NCBI RefSeq assembly: GCF_002871005.1 | Contig: NZ_PHSN01000021.1 | Span: 1-64,000 of the forward strand | DNA: 64,000 bases | Origin: Acidimangrovimonas sediminis | GTDB taxonomy: Bacteria; Pseudomonadota; Alphaproteobacteria; Rhodobacterales; Rhodobacteraceae | Direction of reading: 5' to 3' | Shown here: positions 1 through 8,156 of the stretch, in pieces | Numbering within the stretch: position 1 is the first letter of the stretch | Layout: each line of letters opens with the position of its first letter | Notes under the pieces: generated by a model | Seen by the model: only the letters and a program-made list of their open reading frames with translations | The model's database searches: none | What the model was told of the DNA's origin: nothing | Translations under genes and position numbers: made by a program

Positions 1-25
1 AACAAAACGCCCAGCTCAACCCTCA

Positions 26-2290
26 TCACCCGCACTTCGAATACCCGCAGCTCGCGCAGGTCATGCAGCCTTCCACCATCCGCATGTCGTAGCTGCCGCA
101 GGAGGAGCAGGCCGGGCCGCGTGGGCGGTCGCCGACGGCCATGACCTCGGCCTGCGGGTCGGACTTGAGGCCCATCCCTTCGCCCTCAATGAAGCCGATC
201 GAGATCAGGTGACCCTCGATCACACCGCCGATCGCCGCCAGGATCGACGGGATGTACTTGCCCGTCATCCAGGCGCCGCCACGGGGGTCGAAGACCGCCT
301 TCAGCTCCTCGACCACGAAACTCACGTCGCCGCCGCGCCGGAACACCGCCGAGATCATCCGCGTCAGCGCGACGGTCCAGGCATAATGCTCCATGTTCTT
401 CGAGTTGATGAACACCTCGAAGGGCCGCCGGTGGCCGGCGATGATGATGTCGTTGATCGTGATGTAGATCGCGTGCTCCGACCCCGGCCACTTGAGCTTG
501 TAGGTGTTGCCCTCCAGCGAATGCGGACGGTCGAGCGGATCGGACAGGTAGACCACATCGGCGCCCTCGTCGGCCTCGGGGGCGGCCTCGGTCTTCTCCG
601 ACACCGACAGGACCGACCCGGTCACGTCGTTCGGGCGGTAGGTCGTGCAGCCCTTGCAGCCGGTCTCGTAGGCCTCGAGGTAGACCTCCTTGAACGCCTC
701 GAAGGAGATATCCTCGGGGCAGTTGATCGTCTTCGAGATCGAGGAATCGATCCACTTCTGCGCCGCGGCCTGCATGCGGACGTGATCCATCGGCGCCAGC
801 GTCTGGGCGTTGACGAAATGCTCGGGCAGGGGGGCGTCGCCCTTCAGGTCGCGCCACATCTGCACGGCGTAATCGACCACCTCTTCCTCGGTCCGGCTGC
901 CGTCCTTCTGCAGCACCTTGCGGGTGTAGGCATAGGCAAAGACCGGCTCGATCCCCGACGACACGTTGCCGGCGTAGAGCGAGATCGTCCCCGTCGGCGC
1001 GATCGAGGTCAGCAGGGCGTTGCGGATGCCGTGCTCGGCGATCGCCGCGCGCACGTCGTCATCCATCTGCAGCATGTTGCCGGTGGCTAGGTACTTGTCG
1101 GCATCGAACAGCGCAAAGGCGCCCTTCTCCTTCGCCAACTCGACCGAGGCGAGGTACGAGGCGCGCGCGATGCGCTTCATCCACTCCTCGGTCTTGGCGG
1201 CCGCCTCGGGGGAGCCATAGCGCAGGCCGACCATCAGCAGGGCATCGGCAAGGCCGGTGACGCCAAGGCCGATGCGGCGCTTGTTGGCGGCTTCCTCGGC
1301 CTGCTGGGGCAGGGGGAAGTTGGACGCATCGACCACGTTGTCCATCATCCGGATCGCCATGGTCACCAGATCGTCCAGCACCTTGTCGTCGATCCCGGCG
1401 CCGTCCTCGAACGGCTGCGTCACCAGCCGCGCAAGGTTGATCGAGCCCAGCAGGCAGGCGCCATAGGGCGGCAGAGGCTGCTCGCCGCAGGGGTTGGTGG
1501 CGGCGATCGTCTCGGCATAGGACAGGTTGTTCATCTTGTTGATGCGGTCGATGAAGATCACGCCCGGCTCGGCATAATCGTAGGTCGAGCGCATGATCTT
1601 GTTCCACAGGTCTCGGGCCTCGACCGTGTGGTAGACCTTGTCGCCGAAGGTCAGCTCCCACGGGCCGTCGGCCTTCACCGCCTCCATGAAGGCGTCGGTC
1701 ACCAGCACCGACAGGTTGAACATCCGCAGGCGCGCGGGGTCGCGCTTGGCCTCGATGAAGGCCTCGATATCGGGGTGGTCGCAGCGCATCGTCGCCATCA
1801 TCGCGCCGCGGCGCGAGCCGGCGGACATGATGGTGCGGCACATCGCATCCCAGACATCCATGAAGCTGAGCGGGCCGGAGGCATCGGCCGCCACGCCCTT
1901 CACCTCGGCCCCGCGCGGCCGGATGGTCGAGAAGTCATATCCGATGCCGCCGCCCTGCTGCATGGTCAGCGCGGCCTCCTTCAGCATGTCGAAGATGCCG
2001 GCCATGGTGTCGGGGATGGTTCCCATGACGAAGCAGTTGAACAACGTAACCGCCCGGCCGGTGCCGGCGCCCGCGGTGATGCGGCCCGCGGGCAGGTACT
2101 TGAAGTCTTCGAGCGCGTGGTAGAACCGCTCCTCCCAGGTTGCCGGATCCGCCTCCACCGAGGCGAGAGAGCGGGCGATGCGGCGCCAGCTATCCTCGAC
2201 CGTCGCGTCGATCGGCTGCCCGGCCTCGTCCTTGAAACGGTATTTCATGTCCCAGATCTGCTCGGCAATGGGGGCGGAGAAACGGGTCAT
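26..2290 (-). CDS. nrdJ: Adenosylcobalamin-dependent (class II) ribonucleotide reductase
   Basis: Reduces ribonucleotides to deoxyribonucleotides for DNA synthesis, using coenzyme B12 to generate the radical, so it is independent of oxygen. The 754-residue protein has the first redox cysteine in FNCFV (Cys86) and the active-site NPCGEQ motif (Asn266, Cys268, Glu270). A C-terminal TSCPD-type region follows at about 625-710, and a cysteine-rich tail (CSSCGS, CMTCASC, final KCG) presumably re-reduces the active site. The start MTRFSAPIAEQ is preferred over upstream in-frame codons because AAGGA lies about 8 nt before it and the extra N-terminus is low-complexity. A promoter 70-100 nt upstream supports a monocistronic unit. 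The family assignment is secure. Confidence 0.96.
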   Translation of the reverse strand: MTRFSAPIAEQIWDMKYRFKDEAGQPIDATVEDSWRRIARSLASVEADPATWEERFYHALEDFKYLPAGRITAGAGTGRAVTLFNCFVMGTIPDTMAGIFDMLKEAALTMQQGGGIGYDFSTIRPRGAEVKGVAADASGPLSFMDVWDAMCRTIMSAGSRRGAMMATMRCDHPDIEAFIEAKRDPARLRMFNLSVLVTDAFMEAVKADGPWELTFGDKVYHTVEARDLWNKIMRSTYDYAEPGVIFIDRINKMNNLSYAETIAATNPCGEQPLPPYGACLLGSINLARLVTQPFEDGAGIDDKVLDDLVTMAIRMMDNVVDASNFPLPQQAEEAANKRRIGLGVTGLADALLMVGLRYGSPEAAAKTEEWMKRIARASYLASVELAKEKGAFALFDADKYLATGNMLQMDDDVRAAIAEHGIRNALLTSIAPTGTISLYAGNVSSGIEPVFAYAYTRKVLQKDGSRTEEEVVDYAVQMWRDLKGDAPLPEHFVNAQTLAPMDHVRMQAAAQKWIDSSISKTINCPEDISFEAFKEVYLEAYETGCKGCTTYRPNDVTGSVLSVSEKTEAAPEADEGADVVYLSDPLDRPHSLEGNTYKLKWPGSEHAIYITINDIIIAGHRRPFEVFINSKNMEHYAWTVALTRMISAVFRRGGDVSFVVEELKAVFDPRGGAWMTGKYIPSILAAIGGVIEGHLISIGFIEGEGMGLKSDPQAEVMAVGDRPRGPACSSCGSYDMRMVEGCMTCASCGYSKCG

Positions 2291-2360
2291 CGGGGCATCC
2301 TTGGGCTGACAGGTCGGGGAGGGGGCTGGTTCCGGCGCCGTCTCCGGCGCAAGGACATTC

Positions 2361-2389
2361 AAGATAAGCCCGGTATCCGCCGGGGTCAA
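2361..2389 (-). promoter_or_regulatory. Predicted sigma-70 promoter of nrdJ
   Basis: On the minus strand TTGACC and TATCTT are separated by exactly 17 bp, close to the housekeeping consensus. The implied transcript start leaves a leader of about 60 nt. I saw no cobalamin riboswitch in that leader and no clear NrdR box. Confidence 0.6.
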
Positions 2390-2551
2390 CGCAAGGTGTA
2401 GGTGTCTGGGGCAGTTTTGCGCATCCTCCCGGCGTTCCCTTTCCGGGGCCGGCGACACGGCGCCGCCGCGCCTCGGCGCCCCCGATGCCAGCGCGGTCCA
2501 CGCATTGCCCTTGCCCGCGGCGCGCTATATCGAAGGCCGAGGGGTGTGGTA

Positions 2552-2983
2552 ATGGCCGAATACGTCAATCTTCTGAAACTCTGCGTTGGCGCCGAGGCGG
2601 TCGAGGACCTGCTCGACTGGCAGGCACGGCGCATGGCCGAGAACCCGGGCCAGCCGCTCGCACATGTCACCCGAATGTGGCCCAAGCGCGAGGCCGAGGT
2701 GTTGGCGGGCGGATCGCTCTACTGGGTGTTCAAGGGCACGATTGGCGCGCGGCAGCGCATCACGGGGCTCGAGGAACGCATCGGCGCCGACGGCATCCGC
2801 CGCTGCGCCCTCGTGCTCGACCCGCAGGTGATCCGCACCGCCCCGGCACCGCGGCGCCCGTTCCAGGGCTGGCGCTACCTCGATCCGGCGGATGCCCCGC
2901 GCGACCTGCCCGCGATGCGCGCCGCCGACGACGACCTGCCCCCCGAACTCGCCGCAGCGCTGGCCGAACTCGGCCTGCGCTGA
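2552..2983 (+). CDS. DUF1489 family protein
   Basis: A 143-residue soluble protein of the DUF1489 family, conserved in alphaproteobacteria and of unknown function. Recognisable features are the N-terminal MAEYVNLLKLCVG segment, THV-type text followed by MWPKR near residue 40, and a C-terminal FQGWRYL segment. The start at ATG 2552 fits the family length; longer in-frame extension into the upstream region is repetitive low-complexity sequence. It is transcribed divergently from nrdJ and converges on the LapA-domain gene, with a dispersed TATTT-type repeat immediately behind its stop codon. The family call is from recognition; no role can be stated. Confidence 0.8.
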   Translation: MAEYVNLLKLCVGAEAVEDLLDWQARRMAENPGQPLAHVTRMWPKREAEVLAGGSLYWVFKGTIGARQRITGLEERIGADGIRRCALVLDPQVIRTAPAPRRPFQGWRYLDPADAPRDLPAMRAADDDLPPELAAALAELGLR

Positions 2984-2990
2984 ATCGCCC

Positions 2991-3011
2991 CTTCATTGTT
3001 CTTCAAATACG
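2991..3011 (-). repeat. Dispersed TATTTG..GAACAATGAA element, copy 1
   Basis: Read on the minus strand this is CGTATTTGAAGAACAATGAA. Near-identical words occur at 32458-32479 and 53221-53243. It sits 8 nt after the DUF1489 stop codon, between convergent genes. Confidence 0.6.
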
Positions 3012-3070
3012 CGAAATCCGACGCAGCCATCTGCGCCGTGATCCGTCAGGTCGCCTCCGTCAGGGGCGCC

Positions 3071-3421
3071 TCAGGCGGCCGGCTTGTCCTTCTCGATCAG
3101 CGCGAGAACCTCGTCCTTCTCGGTCGGCTTCAGCTTCTCGACCTCGCGGCTGAGCTGCTTCGCCTGCCTGGTCGAGCGCGCGGCGACCTTGCGGTGCTTG
3201 TGCTCGCGCAGCCATTCCCAGACGAAGCCGAGGAACACTCCCACCGCCACCGCCGCGAAGATCACGAGGTAGAGCGGAACCCCGACCTGCCAGTTGCGCC
3301 CGACGTAGGGGACGAACTCTCCGGGCAGCAGCTGCAGGCTTACCATGCCGCGGTTCGCCGAGGCGATCAGCAGCAGGCACAGCCCGATCAGGACGAGGAC
3401 GAGATAGCGGACATAGCGCAT
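3071..3421 (-). CDS. LapA-domain (DUF1049) inner-membrane protein
   Basis: A 116-residue protein with two hydrophobic segments, about residues 5-22 (YLVLVLIGLCLLLIA) and 47-68 (VPLYLVIFAAVAVGVFLGF), followed by a basic, charged cytoplasmic tail. This is the layout of the LapA/DUF1049 family, whose E. coli member works in lipopolysaccharide-assembly control. It lies 4 nt downstream of ihfB in the same direction and is probably cotranscribed with it, an arrangement common in proteobacteria. Function in this organism is inferred only from family membership. Confidence 0.82.
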   Translation of the reverse strand: MRYVRYLVLVLIGLCLLLIASANRGMVSLQLLPGEFVPYVGRNWQVGVPLYLVIFAAVAVGVFLGFVWEWLREHKHRKVAARSTRQAKQLSREVEKLKPTEKDEVLALIEKDKPAA

Positions 3422-3425
3422 GGGT

Positions 3426-3716
3426 TCAGTCGGTTTCCTTGCCGTTCAGCCTGTCGCGTAGCAGCTTGCCGGTCTTGAAGAAAGGTACCGACTTCTCATC
3501 CACGTCGACGGCCTCTCCGGTGCGCGGGTTGCGGCCGGTCCGCGCACCGCGTTCCTTGACCGAAAACGCGCCGAACCCGCGAAGCTCGACCCGGTCGCCC
3601 CGGGCGAGCGCCGAGATGATCTCCTCGAAGATCGTGTTCACGATCTTTTCGACGTCGCGCTGGTAGAGATGCTGATTGTCGTCGGCGATCTTCTGAATCA
3701 GTTCAGAACGGATCAT
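3426..3716 (-). CDS. ihfB: Integration host factor beta subunit
   Basis: A 96-residue DNA-bending protein of the HU/IHF family. It starts [14 protein letters not shown], has the conserved core [14 protein letters not shown] and the DNA-contact arm [10 protein letters not shown] with the intercalating proline. IHF beta pairs with IHF alpha (not in this window) to bend DNA at promoters and recombination sites. The start ATG at 3716 has AGGGGG 8-10 nt upstream; a longer in-frame version would add 14 unlikely residues. It lies downstream of rpsA in the same orientation, the usual proteobacterial order, but a repeat element and a terminator separate the two. Confidence 0.95.
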   Translation of the reverse strand: MIRSELIQKIADDNQHLYQRDVEKIVNTIFEEIISALARGDRVELRGFGAFSVKERGARTGRNPRTGEAVDVDEKSVPFFKTGKLLRDRLNGKETD

Positions 3717-3721
3717 TCTAT

Positions 3722-4010
3722 ATCCCCCTGTGGGCCTCTCCGGGCTCAGGCTCTTCACGCCACTTGTTGTGCCCTGACTATAGGCAGAAATTGCACGGGG
3801 ACAAACCGAAAAGCCCTTGGAATGGCGCGGTTTTCCACAGTGGGAGCGGGCACGATGATGTCATTCCGCGCCGCCCGGGCGCCCGCCGCCCCGGTTTCGC
3901 CCACCCGCCCGCGCTGCCCCGCCACGCCACGAACATCGCGCAGAGGATGATTCGCCTGTCACCGATTGCCTGGCCGAAGGGCGCCTGCGGCGCGCGCCCT
4001 GGCGGTCGCC
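3722..4010. other. Intergenic space upstream of ihfB, no gene seen
   Basis: About 290 bp without a convincing reading frame or ribosome-binding site. It must hold the ihfB promoter, but I could not pick one with two good hexamers. The part next to rpsA is filled by the repeat element and the rpsA terminator, described separately. Confidence 0.4.
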
Positions 4011-4120
4011 GGGGGCGCTGCCCCCGGACCCCCGGGATATTTCCGCTCAGAAGAAGAGAAGGATGTGCCTTCTTCTGAGCGGAAATATCCCACGGGGGTG
4101 CGGGGGTGTGAAACCCCCGC
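4011..4120. repeat. Composite palindromic element, full copy 1
   Basis: Three stacked palindromes. First is a GC hairpin GGGGGCGCTGCCCCC (4011-4025). Next is a 23-bp perfect inverted repeat at 4034-4056 and 4069-4091, with core GCTCAGAAGAAG and its complement around a 12-bp loop. Last is a hairpin GCGGGGGT-GTGA-ACCCCCGC (4100-4120). The same order recurs at 50551-50700, with half copies at 9681-9727 and 55727-55779. No coding content. It could act as a terminator or RNA stability element; the function is not known to me. Confidence 0.75.
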
Positions 4121-4161
4121 GGTACGGTGGGCGGAGAGGTGGGGCGTTTCCTGAAACGGGA

Positions 4162-4190
4162 ACGGCCCCGCGCGGGATGCGCGGGGCCGT
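4162..4190 (-). terminator. Intrinsic terminator of rpsA
   Basis: Perfect 12-bp stem ACGGCCCCGCGC / GCGCGGGGCCGT with a 5-nt loop, 30 nt behind the rpsA stop codon. On the minus strand it is followed by TCCCGTTTCA, so the U tract is short. Confidence 0.75.
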
Positions 4191-4219
4191 CCTGTGTCGT
4201 GCCGGAAAATTGCCCGGTC

Positions 4220-5899
4220 TCAGCGATCGCCTTTGAGCGCGGCGCCAAGGATGTCGCCCAGCGAGGCGCCCGAGTCGGACGAGCCGTACTGTTCCACGGC
4301 TTCCTTCTCTTCGGCGATCTCGCGCGCCTTGATCGAGAGGCCGAGGCGGCGGGTCTTCGAGTCCACGTTGGTCACGCGCACATCGACGTGATCGCCGACC
4401 TGGAAGCGCTCGGGGCGCTGCTCCGAACGGTCGCGCGACAGGTCCGAGCGGCGGATGAACGACTTCATGCCGTTGTATTCCACCTCGATCCCGCCATCCT
4501 CGATCGCCGTCACGGTGACGGTGATGATCGAGCCGCGCTTCACGCCGTCGACCGCATCGGTGAACGTGTCGTCGCCGAGCGCCTTGATCGAGAGCGAGAT
4601 ACGCTCCTTGTCGGTGTCGACTTCGGTAACGACCGCCTTGACGATGTCGCCCTTGCGGTAGTTCTGGATCGCCTCTTCGCCGCGCTGATCCCAGCTCAGG
4701 TCGGAGAGGTGCACCATGCCGTCGATGTCGTTGTCGAGACCCACGAACAGACCGAATTCGGTGATGTTCTTGACCTCGCCCTCGATCTGCGTGCCCGACG
4801 GATGCGATTCCGCGAACAGCTCCCACGGGTTGCGCATGGTCTGCTTGAGACCCAGCGAAACGCGGCGCTTGGCGCTGTCGATTTCCAGGACCATGACGTC
4901 GACTTCCTGGCTCGTCGAAACGATCTTGCCGGGGTGGACGTTCTTCTTGGTCCAGGACATCTCGGACACGTGGACGAGGCCCTCGACACCCGGCTCCAGC
5001 TCGACGAATGCGCCGTAGTCGGTGATGTTGGTGACCCGGCCCTTGTGCACGGTGCCGATCGGGTAGTTGCCCTCGACCGCGTCCCACGGATCCGCCTGCA
5101 GCTGCTTCATGCCAAGCGAGATGCGGTGGGTTTCCTTGTTGATCTTGATGACCTGGACCTTCACGGTCTCGCCGATCGACAGGATCTCGGACGGGTGGTT
5201 CACGCGGCGCCACGCCATGTCGGTGACGTGCAGCAGGCCGTCAACGCCGCCCAGGTCGACGAACGCACCGTATTCGGTGATGTTCTTGACGACGCCTTCG
5301 ACGGTCTGGCCTTCGCTGAGGTTCGCGATGACCTCGGCGCGCTGTTCGGCGCGGCTTTCTTCCAGGATGGCGCGGCGCGAGACAACGATGTTGCCGCGGC
5401 GACGGTCCATCTTGAGGATCTGGAACGGCTGCTTCATGCCCATGAGCGGGCCGGCGTCGCGCACGGGGCGGACATCGACCTGCGACCCGGGAAGGAAGGC
5501 CACGGCGCCGCCGAGATCGACGGTGAAGCCGCCCTTGACGCGGCCGAAGATGGCGCCTTCGACGCGGTCCTCGTTGGCGTAGGCTTTTTCCAGGCGATCC
5601 CAGGCTTCTTCGCGGCGGGCCTTGTCACGGCTGATGACAGCCTCGCCACGGGCGTTCTCGACGCGGTCGAGGTAGACCTCGACTTCATCGCCGACTTCGA
5701 TCTCGGGCGCTTCGCCCGGGTTCGCGAATTCCTTGAGGTCGACGCGGCCTTCCATCTTGTAGCCGACGTCGATGATGGCCTGACCCGCCTCGATGGCGAT
5801 GACCCGGCCTTTGACAACCGAACCTTCGTCCGGCGTGTCGATCTCGAAGCTTTCTTGCAGGAGGGCTTCGAATTCCTCCATGGACGCTTTGGCGCTCAT
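4220..5899 (-). CDS. rpsA: 30S ribosomal protein S1
   Basis: A 559-residue protein with six consecutive S1 (OB-fold) RNA-binding repeats starting near residues 25, 110, 195, 280, 367 and 453. Each carries the ITEYGAFVDLGG / LVHVSEMSW type signature. S1 binds mRNA on the 30S subunit and helps translation of messages with weak or structured leaders. The length matches the family (about 557). It is the distal gene of a cmk-aroA neighbourhood but has its own promoter and a long leader with a terminator-like hairpin. It ends in a strong terminator. Confidence 0.97.
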   Translation of the reverse strand: MSAKASMEEFEALLQESFEIDTPDEGSVVKGRVIAIEAGQAIIDVGYKMEGRVDLKEFANPGEAPEIEVGDEVEVYLDRVENARGEAVISRDKARREEAWDRLEKAYANEDRVEGAIFGRVKGGFTVDLGGAVAFLPGSQVDVRPVRDAGPLMGMKQPFQILKMDRRRGNIVVSRRAILEESRAEQRAEVIANLSEGQTVEGVVKNITEYGAFVDLGGVDGLLHVTDMAWRRVNHPSEILSIGETVKVQVIKINKETHRISLGMKQLQADPWDAVEGNYPIGTVHKGRVTNITDYGAFVELEPGVEGLVHVSEMSWTKKNVHPGKIVSTSQEVDVMVLEIDSAKRRVSLGLKQTMRNPWELFAESHPSGTQIEGEVKNITEFGLFVGLDNDIDGMVHLSDLSWDQRGEEAIQNYRKGDIVKAVVTEVDTDKERISLSIKALGDDTFTDAVDGVKRGSIITVTVTAIEDGGIEVEYNGMKSFIRRSDLSRDRSEQRPERFQVGDHVDVRVTNVDSKTRRLGLSIKAREIAEEKEAVEQYGSSDSGASLGDILGAALKGDR

Positions 5900-5997
5900 C
5901 AGTGTTCAGTTTCCTTTTGCGTTGTTGCTGGCCGGGCGGTTGGCTCCGCCGGTCTCTTGTGAATGCCCTTGGGGCGGGAGGACCGGACAAACGACAA

Positions 5998-6022
5998 AGG
6001 GCCGGAGTGTGGTTCCGACCCT
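5998..6022 (-). promoter_or_regulatory. Terminator-like hairpin in the rpsA leader
   Basis: On the minus strand AGGGTCGGA-ACCACAC-TCCGGCCCT forms a 9-bp stem with one G-U pair, directly followed by TTTGTCGTTTG. It lies after the predicted rpsA start of transcription (about 6060) and about 100 nt before the coding sequence. It could therefore attenuate rpsA or serve as an autoregulatory site. Confidence 0.5.
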
Positions 6023-6066
6023 GCCCGCATGTCCTTCGTGGCGTTCTCGCCTTCTTGACGGGGGCG

Positions 6067-6095
6067 TCTATACGCAGATTCCGCCCGCGAAGCAA
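6067..6095 (-). promoter_or_regulatory. Predicted sigma-70 promoter of rpsA
   Basis: Minus-strand TTGCTT, 17-bp spacer, TATAGA. Transcription would start near 6060, giving a leader of about 160 nt. Confidence 0.65.
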
Positions 6096-6189
6096 GGGGA
6101 GAAGGGGCCATGGCCGTTCCGGAACCCGCATCAGGGCCACGTCGGACCCCACCACGCCACCGCGCGGGAGCGAAGCGGGCGCCGGCGGG

Positions 6190-6819
6190 CTAGCCGCAGA
6201 CCCGGGTGTTGGTGTGATAGCGTGGCACCGGGCCGGGCGCGCCCGGATCGTCGGGATCGCCCGCGACCGGGGGCAGGGCGCGCGGCACAGGTGCGCCGGG
6301 CCGGGCAGGGGGGCTGTGCAGCAACGAGTTCGGCTCGAGGCGGTAGTCCTGGCAGATCACCTGCGCCCGCGCGCCTGCCGCAGCCTCGGTCATTGTGGCA
6401 GCGCCGCGCAGGTCGACGATCTGGCCGGATTTCCGCCCGAACCCCGTGACCCCGAAGAACAGCGGTGCGGGCAGGCGCCGCCACGTCGTGCCCGGACCGA
6501 AGAGCTTTTCCCTGCCAAGCCAGCTGCCGGGCCCCGACGCGAAGGACAGGGTCAGATCGCCCTTCGGCACGAGGATGCGGAACATCTTTCCGGCCCGGAG
6601 GTAGGCGCCCATCACCGCCTTGCCCTCTCGGTCGGTGAGGGTGAGGTAAAGGTCGCGCCCCGGGCTGGTCTTCACCACCAGCGGAAAGACCGCCGGCAGG
6701 CCAGCATGGTTCCACAAGACGCCCGGCAGAGGGCGCACCGGTACCTCTGCCCGCGCGGTGGAAGGCGCGACGAGTGCCGGCAGCGCCAGCAAAAGAAGGA
6801 CCGAGAGCATACGCGACAT
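6190..6819 (-). CDS. Predicted secreted protein, function unknown
   Basis: A 209-residue protein starting MSRMLSVLLLLALPALV, a typical Sec signal peptide with a probable cut after ARA (about residue 24). The mature part has a beta-rich stretch (YLTLTDREGKAVMGAYLRAG...FRILVPKGDLTLSFASGPG) and then a proline-rich tail ending RYHTNTRVCG. I do not recognise a named family. It begins at ATG 6819; upstream in-frame sequence is low-complexity and lacks a ribosome-binding site. It sits between rpsA and cmk, which are neighbours in many proteobacteria, together with the next small gene, so both look like lineage-specific additions to that block. Confidence 0.65.
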   Translation of the reverse strand: MSRMLSVLLLLALPALVAPSTARAEVPVRPLPGVLWNHAGLPAVFPLVVKTSPGRDLYLTLTDREGKAVMGAYLRAGKMFRILVPKGDLTLSFASGPGSWLGREKLFGPGTTWRRLPAPLFFGVTGFGRKSGQIVDLRGAATMTEAAAGARAQVICQDYRLEPNSLLHSPPARPGAPVPRALPPVAGDPDDPGAPGPVPRYHTNTRVCG

Positions 6820-6929
6820 GAGACTGAAGATGGGCCCGCCCGGCGCAATGTCCAGCCGGGCCCGGCCGCGGGGAAGGGTCCACGGGGAAGAGGCCACGGG
6901 GTGAGGGGGGCCTCGGCCCCCCTGCGGGA

Positions 6930-7163
6930 TCAACGCAACAGCGGATAGTTCGGCGGCGGCGGTGGCGGCGGCTCGTAGGGCAGCCCCATATCCCGCCGCA
7001 AGTGCTCGCTCAGGACGGGGGGCGCGTGTTGCCGCCGCCGGATCAGCGCGACCAGCGCCGCACGCAGCACCTTGCCGGCGCCGTGTTGCGCGATGACGAG
7101 GTCGAGCGGCACCGGCCGTTGGGGGATCGGTTCACGGGGAGAATTCGGAAAGCTGACGATCAT
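6930..7163 (-). CDS. Small protein with LRRDMGLP motif and proline tail
   Basis: A 77-residue protein of unknown function. The middle is a basic helix (VLRAALVALIRRRQH), followed by LSEHLRRDMGLPYE and a run of seven prolines near the C-terminus. The 'L..HLRRDMGLP' segment resembles the end of DUF1127-type small proteins, which are common in Rhodobacteraceae, but the match is short. No strong ribosome-binding site precedes ATG 7163. It lies 110 nt upstream of the secreted-protein gene in the same direction. I am fairly sure it is coding because of the protein-like composition, not because of a confirmed family. Confidence 0.5.
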   Translation of the reverse strand: MIVSFPNSPREPIPQRPVPLDLVIAQHGAGKVLRAALVALIRRRQHAPPVLSEHLRRDMGLPYEPPPPPPPNYPLLR

Positions 7164-7287
7164 TTCATGCAGACCGGCGCCGATGGCGGCCGACTCCTCT
7201 GGAAGGGGATCCGCCGCACGCGGGCAAGGGAATACCCCCGCCTTGGCACGCAGGATCGGTGGTGGTTGAGATGTAGAAGGGGAGGGC

Positions 7288-7305
7288 CCGTCAGGCCCCT
7301 GACGG
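7288..7305 (-). terminator. GC hairpin behind a possible 24-codon gene
   Basis: The 18-nt palindrome CCGTCAGGCCCCTGACGG begins 9 nt after the stop of the small frame at 7314-7388. Minus-strand sequence after it is pyrimidine-rich but has no U tract. Confidence 0.35.
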
Positions 7306-7313
7306 ATCGGAAC

Positions 7314-7388
7314 TTACCGGTGGGCGCCCAGGCGCTTGCCATCGTCCGATCGGCGCATGCCGGTAAAGGCGTTATAAGTCGAAATCAT
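7314..7388 (-). CDS. Possible 24-aa small protein
   Basis: Short frame ATG 7388 to TAA 7314 encoding MISTYNAFTGMRRSDDGKRL plus four residues (GAHR). Support: a near-ideal GGAGGC 6 nt before the ATG, location in an otherwise empty 350-bp gap, and a hairpin immediately after the stop codon. The start MxSTYN resembles the beginning of DUF1127 small proteins, so it could be a shortened relative or a leader peptide. There is no proof of expression. Confidence 0.35.
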   Translation of the reverse strand: MISTYNAFTGMRRSDDGKRLGAHR

Positions 7389-7514
7389 ATGACGCCTCCA
7401 TCTCATGCGTTGCCAGTAAGTGCACTAAGCATGTTCCGGGCGAGTCGCCCAGAGCGCCCATGTCATGGATCAACTATTGTGACAGTTGCGCCACATTGCC
7501 CTGCAGGGCAGCGC

Positions 7515-8114
7515 TCAGCCGAGCGCCCGTGCCACCTCGGCGCAGGCGGCCCTGACCGCGTCCTCGACGCTCAGCTCGGAGGTATCCAGCAGATGCGCAT
7601 CCGCGGCCGGCCTCAGCGGCGCGTCCGCGCGGTTCATGTCGCGCTCGTCGCGCTCTTGCACCTCGGCCAGCACGGCGTCATAGGGCTTCGGCGCATCCTC
7701 CCCGCCCAGCTCCAGCCATCGCCGCCGCGCCCTGACCTCGGCCGAGGCGGTGACGAACAGCTTCACGTCGGCGCCAGGGCAGATCACCGTACCGATGTCG
7801 CGCCCGTCCAGGACGGCGCCGCCCTCGCGGCGGGCAAAGTCGCGCTGGAACGCCACCAGCGCCTTGCGCACCTCGGGGATCGCCGCCACCCGGCTCGCCG
7901 CCTGGCCCGCCTCCAGCGACCTGAGGCCCTCTCGGTCGAGGTCAGCGGGGCAAAGCGCGCGCGCCGCCGCCACCGGATCACCCCCCATCGCCCCCACCGC
8001 ACGGTAGAGCAAGCCGGTATCGAGATGGGCCAGGCCGAAGCGCTCGGCCACCGCCCGGCTGATCGTGCCCTTGCCCGCCGCCGCCGGCCCGTCGATCGCC
8101 ACCGTGAAGATCAT
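7515..8114 (-). CDS. cmk: Cytidylate kinase
   Basis: A 199-residue cytosolic kinase that phosphorylates CMP and dCMP for nucleotide recycling. The P-loop GPAAAGKGT is at residues 9-17. [11 protein letters not shown] (substrate site) and [15 protein letters not shown] (family signature) follow. The start at 8114 places the P-loop at the normal distance; an upstream in-frame start would add 27 residues without homology. It lies 117 bp downstream of aroA in the same direction, the common aroA-cmk-rpsA order, and the gap holds an inverted TATTT-type repeat. Confidence 0.95.
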   Translation of the reverse strand: MIFTVAIDGPAAAGKGTISRAVAERFGLAHLDTGLLYRAVGAMGGDPVAAARALCPADLDREGLRSLEAGQAASRVAAIPEVRKALVAFQRDFARREGGAVLDGRDIGTVICPGADVKLFVTASAEVRARRRWLELGGEDAPKPYDAVLAEVQERDERDMNRADAPLRPAADAHLLDTSELSVEDAVRAACAEVARALG

Positions 8115-8156
8115 CCGCCTGTTCCCTCTGGCTGTCGCGCGGTCGCCTCCGGCGGA

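Noticed and set aside
2291-2360. Cobalamin riboswitch in front of the B12-dependent reductase gene
   Set aside because: The leader is only about 60 nt and lacks the B12-box sequence, too short for that riboswitch class.
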